Assembly: GCA_007125545.1 (NCBI GenBank)
Contig: SLDA01000262.1
Location: 1 to 50,269 of the forward strand
From: Thermoflexales bacterium
GTDB lineage: Bacteria > Chloroflexota > Anaerolineae > B4-G1 > SLSP01
Length of the DNA stretch: 50,269 nt
Direction: 5' to 3'
Shown piece by piece: positions 19,283 through 28,140 of the stretch (the stretch's first letter is position 1; each line of letters opens with the position of its first letter). A model generated the notes under the pieces. It did not search any database and was not told the origin of the DNA. It worked only from the letters and a program-made list of their open reading frames with translations. Both the position numbers and the translations under genes were made by a program.

Positions 19283-20536
19283 TCAATCCCGCGGATAGAG
19301 TCTGGGATGTAAGGTCTCTCCCTGAGCCAGCTTCAGGTGATCGCTTTCTTCCCACAGCACATTTTTGCGAATGACCCGGCGGTCGGCGGTCGCAAATAGG
19401 ATGACATCCGAGTCGATCATTCGCGCCGGGAAGATGACCAACCCGGATCCAATGCGAACGTTGTGTCCGACCGCCCCGCCAATTGCCGTCATGCCCGTCT
19501 CCTCCAACTTACCCCCGAAGTAGGAGCGAATTGGGCGATCGACCAAGTTGAAATCTGTAAAGGTGTTCCCGGCTCCGATGAAAGACCGCCGGCCCACCAC
19601 GCACATCTGTAGGCAGGTATTCTGCGCTACCATGCAATCCTCCATCAGTACACTGCGGTAAAGGGACGCGCGGAACGGCAAGAAACAGCCATCTCCCACG
19701 ACGCTGAGCATCAACTGGCAACCCTGATCGATGGTTACATTGTCACCGATGTAGCAATTGCCGATCACGACACCGGGGCCGATGTGGACGTTGTTGCCGA
19801 TGACAGTGGGTCCTTGGACTGTGACGGTAGGATCGATACTACAGTTCTTACCGATCTTGACCAACTCAGAGGTCTCAAGCACCTGTTTTCGTTCCAGCAT
19901 CCCGCGCCATAACAAACGCAGATTCAACTTCAGATCGCGTTCGGCGCTCTGCTCGAAACGGGCACCTACCGCAAAGATCCCAAAATCGATGTTAGCGTGG
20001 AGAACATGCAACCAGTGTTCGACCGACAGAAAGGGTTTCGTGGGCAGGTCGTAGACCAGATCGCCATATTGATTGGACATATGGGTCGGGATGTGGTAAA
20101 AGCCAATCTCGCGAGACTCTGTATCCATCACGAGTGGGCGCACCACCGGCTCAATACCGTAGGGATAGTACCAGAGGTCAGCTACGAAGTAATTACCCTG
20201 CTGGCGGATACCGCGTTGAAGAAAGACTGCGTGTCCCACAAGTGCGGGATCATCGAGAGCAAAAGCCACCTGACACGCCTTGCCGGATGCCTGCGCCCGT
20301 GTGACAAACTCCTTGATGAACACCTCATCGAAGTAGAGATTATCGCGGTAGACGAGCATCTCTTCTCGCTCCGCCTTGATCTCCAGGAGTGAGTTCACTT
20401 CGAGCTCTTCCGTGGTGTAGGTTGCCAACACATCACGCTGGTGCAACCAGAGCGGCTTCGTCAGCACACTCAGTTCACGCGCCGGCTCGTTGAAGGGTGC
20501 TATCTTACGGCGATCTCGCAGAATAATCTTACGCAC
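19283..20536 (-). CDS. Left-handed beta-helix (hexapeptide-repeat) protein
   Basis: A 417-residue protein. Residues about 225-390 form hexapeptide repeats typical of a left-handed beta helix (IGKNCSIDPTVTVQGPTVIG, NVHIGPGVVIG, YIGDNVTIDQ, VRIGSGLVIF). The N-terminal 220 residues are unlike a normal nucleotidyltransferase: I cannot find the GxGTRL-type loop, so the sugar-nucleotide assignment common for such proteins is not supported. The helix may be an acyltransferase or a scaffold, and acyl carriers are frequent partners of this fold. GTG start. It lies 11 nt after the V4R gene and 2 nt before the AAR-like gene, implying coupled expression. Function unknown. Confidence 0.8.
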   Translation of the reverse strand: MRKIILRDRRKIAPFNEPARELSVLTKPLWLHQRDVLATYTTEELEVNSLLEIKAEREEMLVYRDNLYFDEVFIKEFVTRAQASGKACQVAFALDDPALVGHAVFLQRGIRQQGNYFVADLWYYPYGIEPVVRPLVMDTESREIGFYHIPTHMSNQYGDLVYDLPTKPFLSVEHWLHVLHANIDFGIFAVGARFEQSAERDLKLNLRLLWRGMLERKQVLETSELVKIGKNCSIDPTVTVQGPTVIGNNVHIGPGVVIGNCYIGDNVTIDQGCQLMLSVVGDGCFLPFRASLYRSVLMEDCMVAQNTCLQMCVVGRRSFIGAGNTFTDFNLVDRPIRSYFGGKLEETGMTAIGGAVGHNVRIGSGLVIFPARMIDSDVILFATADRRVIRKNVLWEESDHLKLAQGETLHPRLYPRD

Positions 20537-20547
20537 GTCGTCACATC

Positions 20548-21192
20548 CTATGAAGCATGGTCCAGAGGAATCCTGTCAATGCAGAGCGTACACACAGGAT
20601 CGCCACACGCTATGCACGTCGTCTCTTCAACAACGAAATGACGACCGCGGCTGACCCAGAAAAGTGATTCTTCCAAGATGCCGACTGGAAAGGAACACGA
20701 AGGCTCATCCGAGTGCCGCTCCGAACAGAAACCACAGGCCTCCAAGGTGAAAAAGAAGCTGTCCCTGCCCTCACCCAGCGTCACCTGCTGACCCGAGTAA
20801 CGGTTGAAGATCTCGGCCAGAACTTCGATGCCGATTCGCACCCGCAGTACCGGTGGCAAGAGACGTAGAGCAACGTCGGCCACACTGATCGCGCCGCCAA
20901 ATCCCTCCATCCAGTACTTAAAGCTCTCCCTACCCGCCTGCCGCAGCAGGCGCTGCCCGCCGCTCACACCGTAGATGTCCTCAATAGCCTGGGATAACCG
21001 ACCAACCTCTGCAAAGGTTAGCCCTTTTTCAAAGTCAGGGGGCGGATAATTGCCGATCAGATGAGGCAATCGCGCCGTTGTTAGAACAGCACTGTGACCA
21101 TTAGCACCCAGAACATCCGCACTTGCCAACAAGAGTATGCGAGATATGCGGTTTGGAAAGCAAGCATAAAGGTGTGCCCGATCCTCGTTCAC
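20548..21192 (-). CDS. V4R-domain protein (small-molecule sensor type)
   Basis: A 214-residue protein whose C-terminal two thirds form a V4R (4-vinyl reductase) domain. The diagnostic end is visible: hydrophobic strand FFFTLEACGFCSER, then CSFPVGILEESLFWV, then FVVEETTCIACGDPVCTLCI with clustered Cys. V4R domains bind hydrophobic small molecules and often zinc, for example in the sensory half of DmpR/XylR activators and in BchJ. There is no DNA-binding domain. The GTG start overlaps the stop of the upstream hydrolase (GTGA), so the two are translationally coupled. In context it may be the ligand-binding part of the signalling operon. The ligand is unknown. Confidence 0.82.
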   Translation of the reverse strand: MNEDRAHLYACFPNRISRILLLASADVLGANGHSAVLTTARLPHLIGNYPPPDFEKGLTFAEVGRLSQAIEDIYGVSGGQRLLRQAGRESFKYWMEGFGGAISVADVALRLLPPVLRVRIGIEVLAEIFNRYSGQQVTLGEGRDSFFFTLEACGFCSERHSDEPSCSFPVGILEESLFWVSRGRHFVVEETTCIACGDPVCTLCIDRIPLDHAS

Positions 21193-21980
21193 AAGTCCTT
21201 GGCCAGAAATCCCAAAATAGCTTCGTGAAAACGGTGCATTTCATCCAGCATTGGAAAGTGCCCCGACCCATCAAAATAATGGATCGTCTGGTTGTTCACG
21301 CCACGCCGGAGCAATTCCGCTTGCTTCGGGCTGACAATATTATCCTTCCGCCCGTATATACCCATTGCAGGCACGCGACACTCGTGAAGCCGTGGGCGGA
21401 GATCAGCACGGCGCAAATCCCGAATGCTGCGCGAGAATGACTCCATCGTTGTGCGCGAAAGATCTTGGCTGAGCATATCCCAGAGCGTGCGCCAGTCTTG
21501 CGCATAGGTAGTCGACAGTAACCGAATCAGTGCCGGCAAGAGCCCCGGAACGCAGTACAGTAACCGAGCGACCTGTGCGTTACCCGCACACTTCAAGAGC
21601 AAACTCAATCCTGAGCCTACGATCGGCGAACCGACGACGGCAACTTTGGAGACCCGCTGAGGGTGTGAGAGCATCAGAGCCAACGAAACTGTCCCGCCCA
21701 TTGAGTGGCCCATCACCTGCGCGGATCCCAATCCCATGCGGTCCATAAATTGATCCACCATTTCGACATACTCGTCGACAGAGAAAGCACCCTGTTTGGC
21801 AGACTCACCGAAACCCCAGAAATCAAGCGCATAGGTCTTATACTGGTGCTGTGCCAGAAACTCCATGGTCGAAAGCCAATAGTTCCACGACCCAAGCCAG
21901 CAGTGTAGTAAGACTACGGGCTTGCCTCGCCCAAAAGTCTCATAGTGTACGATACCACGATCAGTAACGATTGAGCTCAT
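21189..21980 (-). CDS. Alpha/beta hydrolase with intact catalytic triad
   Basis: A 263-residue alpha/beta-fold hydrolase. The nucleophile elbow is VMGHSMGGTVSL, the acid is in YGRKDNIVSP, and the His is in GSGHFPML; the oxyanion region is LLHCWLGSWNYW. It probably cleaves a carboxylic ester or similar bond of a small hydrophobic substrate in the cytosol; there is no signal peptide. It is paralogous to the serine-less protein at 11011-11799 at the other end of the run. I chose the ATG at 21980 because the paralogue starts at the same point; a TTG at 22013 would add 11 residues. No clear SD is seen. It overlaps the V4R gene by 4 bp. Confidence 0.92.
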   Translation of the reverse strand: MSSIVTDRGIVHYETFGRGKPVVLLHCWLGSWNYWLSTMEFLAQHQYKTYALDFWGFGESAKQGAFSVDEYVEMVDQFMDRMGLGSAQVMGHSMGGTVSLALMLSHPQRVSKVAVVGSPIVGSGLSLLLKCAGNAQVARLLYCVPGLLPALIRLLSTTYAQDWRTLWDMLSQDLSRTTMESFSRSIRDLRRADLRPRLHECRVPAMGIYGRKDNIVSPKQAELLRRGVNNQTIHYFDGSGHFPMLDEMHRFHEAILGFLAKDL

Positions 21981-22030
21981 AGCAATAATGGCGCCCGCGC
22001 CACACCGGCTCAACGGAAGTGCGTTGCCTG

Positions 22031-22564
22031 TTATTCCTGGTCCATCAACTCGAGTATCGAGTAGAGCAATTCCAGTAAAACCTGCTTCACACTCTCCTTG
22101 TCATGAGCCACGCACGGCACAACTTTGATACCGGATTCCACTCGCAGCACAATTCGCAAGTCCTCAGGCGACCATGCATCGTCTAAGTCCTGTTTGTTTG
22201 CCGCTACGATATATGGAACGGTGGAGTAACTGCGAAACGTATCAAGAATACGCCGAGCTTCCCTGAAAGTCTCGGGTCGTGTACTATCAACCATCACCAC
22301 AAAGCCCAGCATTCCCTCTGACAAAATCTCCCACATAAAGTTGAAGCGCTTCTGACCCGGTGTACCGAATAGATAGAGGATTAAGTCGTCATCGATCGTG
22401 ATGCGTCCAAAGTCCATCGCGACCGTAGTATGGTTCTTGATCCGCTCTGATTCACTGCTAATCTTCCGCTCGGTCGAAACGACATCAATCTCGCTGATCG
22501 CTTGGATGAGCTCGGTCTTGCCCGATGAAAAAGGGCCGGTGACGACGATCTTCAACGTTTGCAT
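22031..22564 (-). CDS. Ras-like small GTPase (COG2229/MglA-like)
   Basis: A 177-residue GTPase of the prokaryotic Ras-like group. G1 is TGPFSSGKTELI, switch 1 is HTTVAMDFG, G3 is LFGTPGQKRF (Gly in place of the first Asp, as usual in this group), and G4 is ANKQDL. Such GTPases serve as switches: MglA in polarity and CvnD in Streptomyces conservons, normally with a roadblock-type partner. Here no roadblock gene is adjacent; instead the PATAN/DUF4388 gene sits 3 nt upstream, so that protein may be its partner or regulator. The gene is second in the operon. Confidence 0.92.
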   Translation of the reverse strand: MQTLKIVVTGPFSSGKTELIQAISEIDVVSTERKISSESERIKNHTTVAMDFGRITIDDDLILYLFGTPGQKRFNFMWEILSEGMLGFVVMVDSTRPETFREARRILDTFRSYSTVPYIVAANKQDLDDAWSPEDLRIVLRVESGIKVVPCVAHDKESVKQVLLELLYSILELMDQE

Positions 22565-22567
22565 CAG

Positions 22568-23419
22568 CTACAACTCCCGAATGCGCCGAATCAATTTATG
22601 AATGATGCCACGCTTCACGGCTGGACGATGCATCTCGGGTTTGACGGTTGAGGAAGCAGGTCCGCCATCGGACTTAGCCCCTGCCGGCGCTGCCATCGCG
22701 GCCCGCGGTGCACGAACCATCTCGACTAGCCCCGCTTGCAGCAACCCATAGACAATCTTCCGAATCTGGAGTTCGTCCATATTATTGTACTGGGCAACCT
22801 GTCGAATCGTGTTGCGGGGATTGATGAAGGAAATGACCCGCCATTCCTCTACGCTAAGCTTGATGTCGCGCAAGGGTGTTGAGGGCCTTTCGGCAAACTT
22901 GAGGGCCACATCGAGGTTGGGCAGCTCATCTCGCAGCAGTTCCCACTCTTTGAGCCGCCGGTTGCCCTCCATAATCACGTTCTCCAGGGCTATGGACGAG
23001 GTGATTCGACCCCGAATCGGCAACTCAGAGGTCTCAAATCGGAAGGTCCCCCGATTCCACGAGAAGACCTGATACACAACGCTGAGCGTATGGTCACGCA
23101 AGTGGCCCAAGACTACCTGCTGCTTGAGTCGTCCGCTGGTAATCAGCACCTTTGCCACGTCCTGATCGGACTTGCCGGCCATGTTCTGCTTGATCATACG
23201 GACATGCTCGGAGGTGAAAACACCAGCACCCTGCAAAACTATGGGGAGAGAATCATCAACGCCTGACATAGCCGCATAGACAAGCTTGCCCTCCCGGAAA
23301 CACAGGTGAGACTGCTTCTCCGGGCCTTCGAGGTACAGCGTACCGGTCTTGCGAGCCAAGTTGATAAGATTCAGTAGCTGGGTAATCCCAAAGTCCTCAA
23401 GCTTACCTTTTAGCGCCAT
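22568..23419 (-). CDS. DUF4388 (PATAN) domain protein
   Basis: A 283-residue protein starting with a PATAN/DUF4388 domain: LKGKLEDFGITQLLNLINLARKTG, then LYLEGPEKQSHLCFREGKLVYA and a helical segment with VYQVFSWNRGTFRFE. Residues about 185-240 look like a small winged-helix unit (IRQVAQYNNMDELQIRKIVYGLL). The tail is a low-complexity Ala/Pro linker ending in a basic patch (IIHKLIRRIREL) that could contact membrane or nucleic acid. In cyanobacteria and myxobacteria PATAN proteins act in signalling and motility by interacting with response regulators. It is the first gene of the operon, 85 nt downstream of a strong promoter. Confidence 0.85.
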   Translation of the reverse strand: MALKGKLEDFGITQLLNLINLARKTGTLYLEGPEKQSHLCFREGKLVYAAMSGVDDSLPIVLQGAGVFTSEHVRMIKQNMAGKSDQDVAKVLITSGRLKQQVVLGHLRDHTLSVVYQVFSWNRGTFRFETSELPIRGRITSSIALENVIMEGNRRLKEWELLRDELPNLDVALKFAERPSTPLRDIKLSVEEWRVISFINPRNTIRQVAQYNNMDELQIRKIVYGLLQAGLVEMVRAPRAAMAAPAGAKSDGGPASSTVKPEMHRPAVKRGIIHKLIRRIREL

Positions 23420-23503
23420 GTACGACCGTCCTTGTTTATCCTTCTAGAGCAGGAAGAGGCTTAACCTGGAACCCTGGCGAATCCCCTGGGAGACCGCAGA
23501 ACC

Positions 23504-23531
23504 ATTATAATGGTCTTCTAACAATCGGCAA
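23504..23531 (-). promoter_or_regulatory. Promoter of the PATAN-GTPase-hydrolase-kinase operon
   Basis: On the minus strand TTGCCG (-35), a 16-nt spacer, and a perfect TATAAT (-10). The -10 sits in the centre of a perfect 14-bp palindrome, ACCATTATAATGGT (23501-23514), which could also be an operator. I see no comparable promoter downstream before the ssb promoter. Confidence 0.7.
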
Positions 23532-23627
23532 ACACTGCTGACACCAGCATTGGCAAGTGGTCGCCGCGGTAGGATGGAGCACTCGACCGCAGCGCCACAT
23601 CGATACTGTCGATCAGCCGGCCTGACG

Positions 23628-25439
23628 CTAATCCGACTTCAGCTGAGTGGCCTGCTTCAGAATCTCATGTGCACCGCGCTCGGCTGAAGTACCCTGTGTA
23701 CCCAGCATCTGCGCCAACTCAGCGATCCGCTCCTCTGTCTCCAACGGCTTCACGTGGGTGACCGTGCGCCCGTCTGCCACTTCCTTGACCACTTTGTAAT
23801 GCACGTCCCCAAAACCGGCCAACTGGGGAAGGTGGGTGATGCACAAGACCTGGTGCTGCACTTCGGATGCTTCGTCGACGGCCGTCAGCTGCCACAGCTT
23901 GGTTCCCACGACCGCTCCTATGCGCCCTCCGATTCCCTGGTCAATCTCGTCAAATATGAGGGTAGGCGTCCGGTCGGCGCGCGACAGGACCGTCTTAAGC
24001 GCCAGCATCAGCCGCGCGGTCTCACCCCCGGATGCGGTACGTGCGAGCGGCTTCAGTCCCTCACCAACGTTGGGAGCAACCAAAAACTCTATGCGGTCGA
24101 TGCCGGTCGCGTCAAAGGCGATCCGGTCGGCGAGCGCACCCTCCGAATCTCCTAAGCCGGCGCTACTTATGGTCAGCTGGTGGGGCAGGGGCCTCACCAC
24201 GGGAAGACCGTCCTCGGCCGGTTGCCACGTGAAGGCAACTCCAAACTGCGCCCCCGCCATCCGGAGATCATTAAGTTCCATTTCTACTGCCGAGGCCAAG
24301 CGCTCCGCAGCCTCCTGGCGCTGCTGCGAGAGTTTTTGGGCAAACTCCGAGCAGCGGGCGAGGAGCGTGGCTTCTTCTTCCTGAAGCTGGGCAATGCGTT
24401 CGTCGCTGTGCTCCAAGGTGCCCAACTCCTCGGCGGCTCGCTCCCCGTAGGCCAGCACCTCGCCGAGATCTCCGCCATACTTGCGCTCCAGATGGCGCAG
24501 TACGATCAGACGTTCTTCTACCCAGGCCTGGCGCTGAGGGTTGAACTCCACCTCGAGCACATAATCGCTCAGGGCCCGGGCCAGATCCTCAATCTGGTAG
24601 ACAGTTTCATCAAGCATCTCTGCGTGCGGCTGCAGCGTGGCATCGATACGTGCCAATCCGGCCATATCTTTCTGACTGCGCCCCAGCATATCGAGTACCG
24701 AGGGTGCTCGCTCCTGGCCTTCTTCCAGCCGCGTAATAATTCCGGAAGCGAGATTGACGAGCTGCTCCACATTGCTCAACCGCACCAACTCCCCCTCCAG
24801 TTCCTCCTTCTCTCCCGGCTTGAGAGCTGCGGCCTGGATTTCCTCGACCTGGAAACGCAACAGATCAATGCGCTGCATCCTATCACGCTCACTGCTGAGG
24901 AGATCTTTGAGCGTCCGCCGGATTCGGCGAATCTCACCAACGGACTCAGCCAACTGCTTTTGCAGCGGTTCCAGCCCGGCGAAGCGATCCAGCAGCGTCA
25001 GATGTTCGCGCACGCGCAGGAGGCTCAGATGCTCACTCTGACCGTGCACGTCGACCAAAGTCTCGGCAATTTCGCGCAGCAATGAGAGCGAGACAGCCCT
25101 CCCGTTGACGCGTGCTACAGCACGTCCCGAGCTGCGCAGTTCGCGCGCGAGCCAGAGTGTGTCCGGCGTATCACCATCCAAACCTTCACGCTCAAGAGTG
25201 GGCATAAGAGACGCCTGAAGCGAGGGGGAGAGGACAAACATAGCTTCCACGCGCGCGGAATCTGCGCCCTGGCGAATGGCGGTGGTGTCTGCACGCCCGC
25301 CGAGGACCAAGGCAACAGCGTCGATGAGGATCGACTTACCAGCTCCGGTTTCGCCTGTGAGGATGTTGAACCCACGCTCCATCGTCAAGTGCAGGGCGTC
25401 AATGATGGCAAAATCCTCAATATGAAGTTCTCGTAACAC
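23628..25439 (-). CDS. recN: DNA repair protein RecN
   Basis: An SMC-like ATPase of double-strand-break repair, 603 residues. Walker A GETGAGKSILIDA is at about 30-42, the central region (about 160-400) is a long coiled coil, the ABC signature is TASGGETARLMLALK, and Walker B is PTLIFDEIDQGIGG. Length is typical (about 550-600). The start is GTG. It diverges from the HMG-CoA reductase gene across 214 nt that contain an inverted repeat, and ends 208 nt before the PATAN gene. Confidence 0.97.
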   Translation of the reverse strand: MLRELHIEDFAIIDALHLTMERGFNILTGETGAGKSILIDAVALVLGGRADTTAIRQGADSARVEAMFVLSPSLQASLMPTLEREGLDGDTPDTLWLARELRSSGRAVARVNGRAVSLSLLREIAETLVDVHGQSEHLSLLRVREHLTLLDRFAGLEPLQKQLAESVGEIRRIRRTLKDLLSSERDRMQRIDLLRFQVEEIQAAALKPGEKEELEGELVRLSNVEQLVNLASGIITRLEEGQERAPSVLDMLGRSQKDMAGLARIDATLQPHAEMLDETVYQIEDLARALSDYVLEVEFNPQRQAWVEERLIVLRHLERKYGGDLGEVLAYGERAAEELGTLEHSDERIAQLQEEEATLLARCSEFAQKLSQQRQEAAERLASAVEMELNDLRMAGAQFGVAFTWQPAEDGLPVVRPLPHQLTISSAGLGDSEGALADRIAFDATGIDRIEFLVAPNVGEGLKPLARTASGGETARLMLALKTVLSRADRTPTLIFDEIDQGIGGRIGAVVGTKLWQLTAVDEASEVQHQVLCITHLPQLAGFGDVHYKVVKEVADGRTVTHVKPLETEERIAELAQMLGTQGTSAERGAHEILKQATQLKSD

Positions 25440-25469
25440 CGTTGATATGCACTCCGGTCCCTGATGATC

Positions 25470-25490
25470 GTTGCATGTTTATGATGCAAC
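25470..25490. promoter_or_regulatory. Inverted repeat in the recN / HMG-CoA reductase intergenic region
   Basis: GTTGCAT, a 7-nt spacer and ATGCAAC form a perfect 7-7-7 inverted repeat about 31 nt upstream of the recN start codon. Its size and symmetry fit a dimeric repressor site. It is not a Gram-positive LexA box (GAAC-N4-GTTC type). The regulator is unknown. Confidence 0.4.
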
Positions 25491-25593
25491 CCCGTTTCGA
25501 GAATAACCCAAACTATGGAGAAAGCAAGGCATTTCAGGGTCAAGACCGTTAGAAATGCGTTACAAGAGTATGAAAAGGGTAAGAAATGCTATC

Positions 25594-25622
25594 TTGATAG
25601 CTTTTGGAAGAGCTGCTGTGAT
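25594..25622 (+). promoter_or_regulatory. Possible promoter of the mevalonate genes
   Basis: TTGATA, a 17-nt spacer and TGTGAT (4/6), ending 31 nt before the chosen HMG-CoA reductase start. It is only moderately close to consensus. Confidence 0.35.
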
Positions 25623-25653
25623 ATCATTGCTGCGAGGAGGGAGAGACCCAATT

Positions 25654-27051
25654 ATGGCGGCAGAACACGGTTCAGCTATCAGCGGCTTCTATCGGCGCAC
25701 ACTCCCGGAGCGTCTCGATCTGATTCGAGCGCGAGTTCCGTTATCAGATGAGGAAGTCGACCTACTCACGAAGGCGATGAGCCTGAACTTGGAGCGGGCC
25801 GACCATATGATCGAGAACGTCGTGGGACTCTACGCTTTGCCACTCGGCATTGCCACCAACTTCCTGGTCAATGGACGCGACGTACTAGTTCCTATGGTGA
25901 TTGAGGAACCTTCGGTCGTCGCCGGTGCATCCTTGGCGGCGAAACTGGCTCGCAGTGGCGGCGGATTCGAGTCGGACGCGGATGAGCCGGTGATGATCGG
26001 GCAGATACAGCTCCTGCATGTGGGGAATGCCGAGGCAGCGCGTCAGACCATCTTGGCGCACAAGCAAGCATTGTTGGAGCTCGCCGATGCGGTCGATCCG
26101 CTGCTCGTCGACTTGGGAGGGGGAGCTCGCGACATTGAGGTGCGCATTCTCGAGACCCGGCGAGCAACAATGGTGATCGTGCATCTGCTGTTCGACGTTC
26201 GAGACGCGATGGGGGCCAATGCGGTCAACACCGCCTGCGAAAGGCTGGGGCAGGAACTGGCAGCGCTCACAGGGGGGCAAGTTCACCTGCGCATCCTGAG
26301 CAATTTGGCCGACCACCGAATGGCACGCGCACGAGTCGCCATTCCGGAAGACGCTCTGGCGTTTGACAGCTTCACAGGGCGCGAGGTTGCGGAGGGCATT
26401 GAAATGGCCTGGGCATTCGCCGCCGCCGACCCTTACCGGGCAGCTACTCACAACAAGGGCATTATGAACGGAATCGATGCGGTTGTCCTGGCCACCGGTA
26501 ACGATTGGCGGGCAGTTGAGGCCGGGGCTCACGCTTACGCGGCACGAGATGGGGCCTACACAAGTCTCAGCACTTGGCGACGGGAGAGCGTGGCTAAACG
26601 CCAAAGTGCCAATGAGTGTGAAGTAACAGATATGCTCGTCGGCACATTGGAGCTCCCGCTAGCTCTGGGTACCGTAGGGGGCGCCACCCGCGTTCATCCC
26701 ACAGCCCAGATCGCGCTGAAGATTCTGGGCACGCAGACGGCAGCTGATCTCGCCCGTATCATTGTCAGCGTTGGTTTGGCCCAGAACTTCGCCGCGTTGC
26801 GCGCCCTGACCACCGAAGGGATCCAGAAGGGGCACATGGGACTCCACGCACGCCAAGTCGCCATCGCTGCGGGAGCTGACGGCGCTGAGATCGAGCGTTT
26901 GGCAAAGCAAATGGTTGCTGCCGGCAAAATACGTGTTGACTATGCCAGGTCTTTGTTGCAAGATACAGCGACTATAGAGTCGCAGGCCAAACGGGGTAGT
27001 AGAAGCACCGGCACGGGAAATGAGAATCGGAAAGGGGGGACGCGTGAGTGA
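25654..27051 (+). CDS. Hydroxymethylglutaryl-CoA reductase (class II-like)
   Basis: Reduces HMG-CoA to mevalonate. The 465-residue protein begins [16 protein letters not shown] and has [21 protein letters not shown] with the substrate Glu, the following [10 protein letters not shown] segment, AANKG-type lysine region ([13 protein letters not shown]), [18 protein letters not shown], and the catalytic His in [16 protein letters not shown]. Wording and length match class II enzymes. An upstream in-frame start at 25555 would add 33 unrelated residues, so I chose 25654, which is preceded by GAGGAGGGAG. The stop lies 8 bp inside the HMG-CoA synthase gene, so the two are coupled. It opens a block producing mevalonate for isoprenoids. 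Confidence 0.95.
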   Translation: MAAEHGSAISGFYRRTLPERLDLIRARVPLSDEEVDLLTKAMSLNLERADHMIENVVGLYALPLGIATNFLVNGRDVLVPMVIEEPSVVAGASLAAKLARSGGGFESDADEPVMIGQIQLLHVGNAEAARQTILAHKQALLELADAVDPLLVDLGGGARDIEVRILETRRATMVIVHLLFDVRDAMGANAVNTACERLGQELAALTGGQVHLRILSNLADHRMARARVAIPEDALAFDSFTGREVAEGIEMAWAFAAADPYRAATHNKGIMNGIDAVVLATGNDWRAVEAGAHAYAARDGAYTSLSTWRRESVAKRQSANECEVTDMLVGTLELPLALGTVGGATRVHPTAQIALKILGTQTAADLARIIVSVGLAQNFAALRALTTEGIQKGHMGLHARQVAIAAGADGAEIERLAKQMVAAGKIRVDYARSLLQDTATIESQAKRGSRSTGTGNENRKGGTRE

Positions 27052-28105
27052 TTACCGTCTGATGAGACCGCAACGAGACGTAGGCGTGAGCGGGTATGGA
27101 TCGTATATTCCCATGTACCGCCTGCCTGGCGCCGAAATCGCACGTGTCTGGTCGGGCGGTGGACGCGGTCCGGTGAAGGAGAAAGCTGTGGCGGGACTCG
27201 ACGAGGACACGGTGACCATCGCCATTGAGGCAGCACGCAACGCAGTAGCCCGGGCCGAAATCGAACCCGGGGAGCTCCGTGCCATCTGGCTGGGCACCGA
27301 ATCGCCTCCCTACGCGGTGAAACCGTCGTCCACCATTGTCGCCGAGGCGCTGGGGGCTGCACCCTATCTCTTGGCTGCCGATTTCGAGTTTGCCTGCAAA
27401 GCCGGTACGGAGGCCGTCCAGGCAGCGATAGGGCTTGTGGGGTCAGGGATGGGTGACTACGCGCTGGCTATCGGTGCGGATACAGCGCAAGGACGCCCGG
27501 GAGATGATCTGGAATACACGGCCGCGAGCGGCGGGAGCGCATTTGTGATTGGTCCTGCGGAGAATGCGGTGGCGACGCTGATTGCTTCGCTCTCCTATGC
27601 GACCGACACACCGGACTTCTGGCGCCGCGGCTATCAACCCTACCCAAGCCACAGCGGACGTTTTACCGGCGAACCCGCATATTTCCACCACACCCTTGCC
27701 GCCGCGAGTGCGCTGATGGAAGAGTTGGATATGGCTGCGGCCGACTTCGACTATGCCGTCTTCCACCAGCCGAACGTCAAGTTTCCTATGCGCGCAGCTG
27801 GGCGTTTGGGGTTCACGCCGGAGCAAGTGCGTGACGGATTGCTAAGCAACGAGATCGGCAACACGTATGCCGGAGCCTCATTGACGGGCCTATCGGCGAT
27901 CCTCGACCGTGCCGAACCGGGGGCCATAATCCTATTGGTGAGCTTTGGCTCAGGCGCCGGCTCCGATGCCTTCGCCTGGCGCGTGACGGAGCGCATCGAG
28001 TCCCGGCGGGACAAGGCTCCAAAAGTGAGCGACTATATCGAACGACGTACCGAAATTGATTACGCGTCCTACGCGCGCTACCGGGGCAAGCTGCAAGGTT
28101 CCTGA
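27044..28105 (+). CDS. Hydroxymethylglutaryl-CoA synthase, archaeal type
   Basis: Condenses acetyl-CoA with acetoacetyl-CoA. The 353-residue thiolase-fold protein has the Cys nucleophile in [30 protein letters not shown] upstream, the catalytic His in [13 protein letters not shown], and [12 protein letters not shown] near the C terminus. Length and motifs match archaeal HMG-CoA synthases rather than the longer eukaryotic type. I chose the GTG at 27044 (GGGGGG 5 nt upstream), overlapping the reductase stop by 8 bp; an ATG at 27020 is also possible. In archaea this enzyme forms a complex with the thiolase and DUF35 proteins encoded next. Confidence 0.94.
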   Translation: MSDYRLMRPQRDVGVSGYGSYIPMYRLPGAEIARVWSGGGRGPVKEKAVAGLDEDTVTIAIEAARNAVARAEIEPGELRAIWLGTESPPYAVKPSSTIVAEALGAAPYLLAADFEFACKAGTEAVQAAIGLVGSGMGDYALAIGADTAQGRPGDDLEYTAASGGSAFVIGPAENAVATLIASLSYATDTPDFWRRGYQPYPSHSGRFTGEPAYFHHTLAAASALMEELDMAAADFDYAVFHQPNVKFPMRAAGRLGFTPEQVRDGLLSNEIGNTYAGASLTGLSAILDRAEPGAIILLVSFGSGAGSDAFAWRVTERIESRRDKAPKVSDYIERRTEIDYASYARYRGKLQGS

Positions 28106-28140
28106 GACACGCGATACACGGATACATTGGGAGAGAGACC

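Noticed and set aside
19283-20536. Sugar-nucleotide pyrophosphorylase (GlmU-like) assignment for the beta-helix protein
   Set aside because: The hexapeptide repeats are clear, but the N-terminal nucleotidyltransferase signature is not present.
24180-25085. Plus-strand open frame of 301 codons inside recN
   Set aside because: It lies antisense to the well-supported recN coiled-coil region. The protein is Leu/Gln-rich without recognisable motifs and has no ribosome-binding site; it is a shadow of recN codon use.
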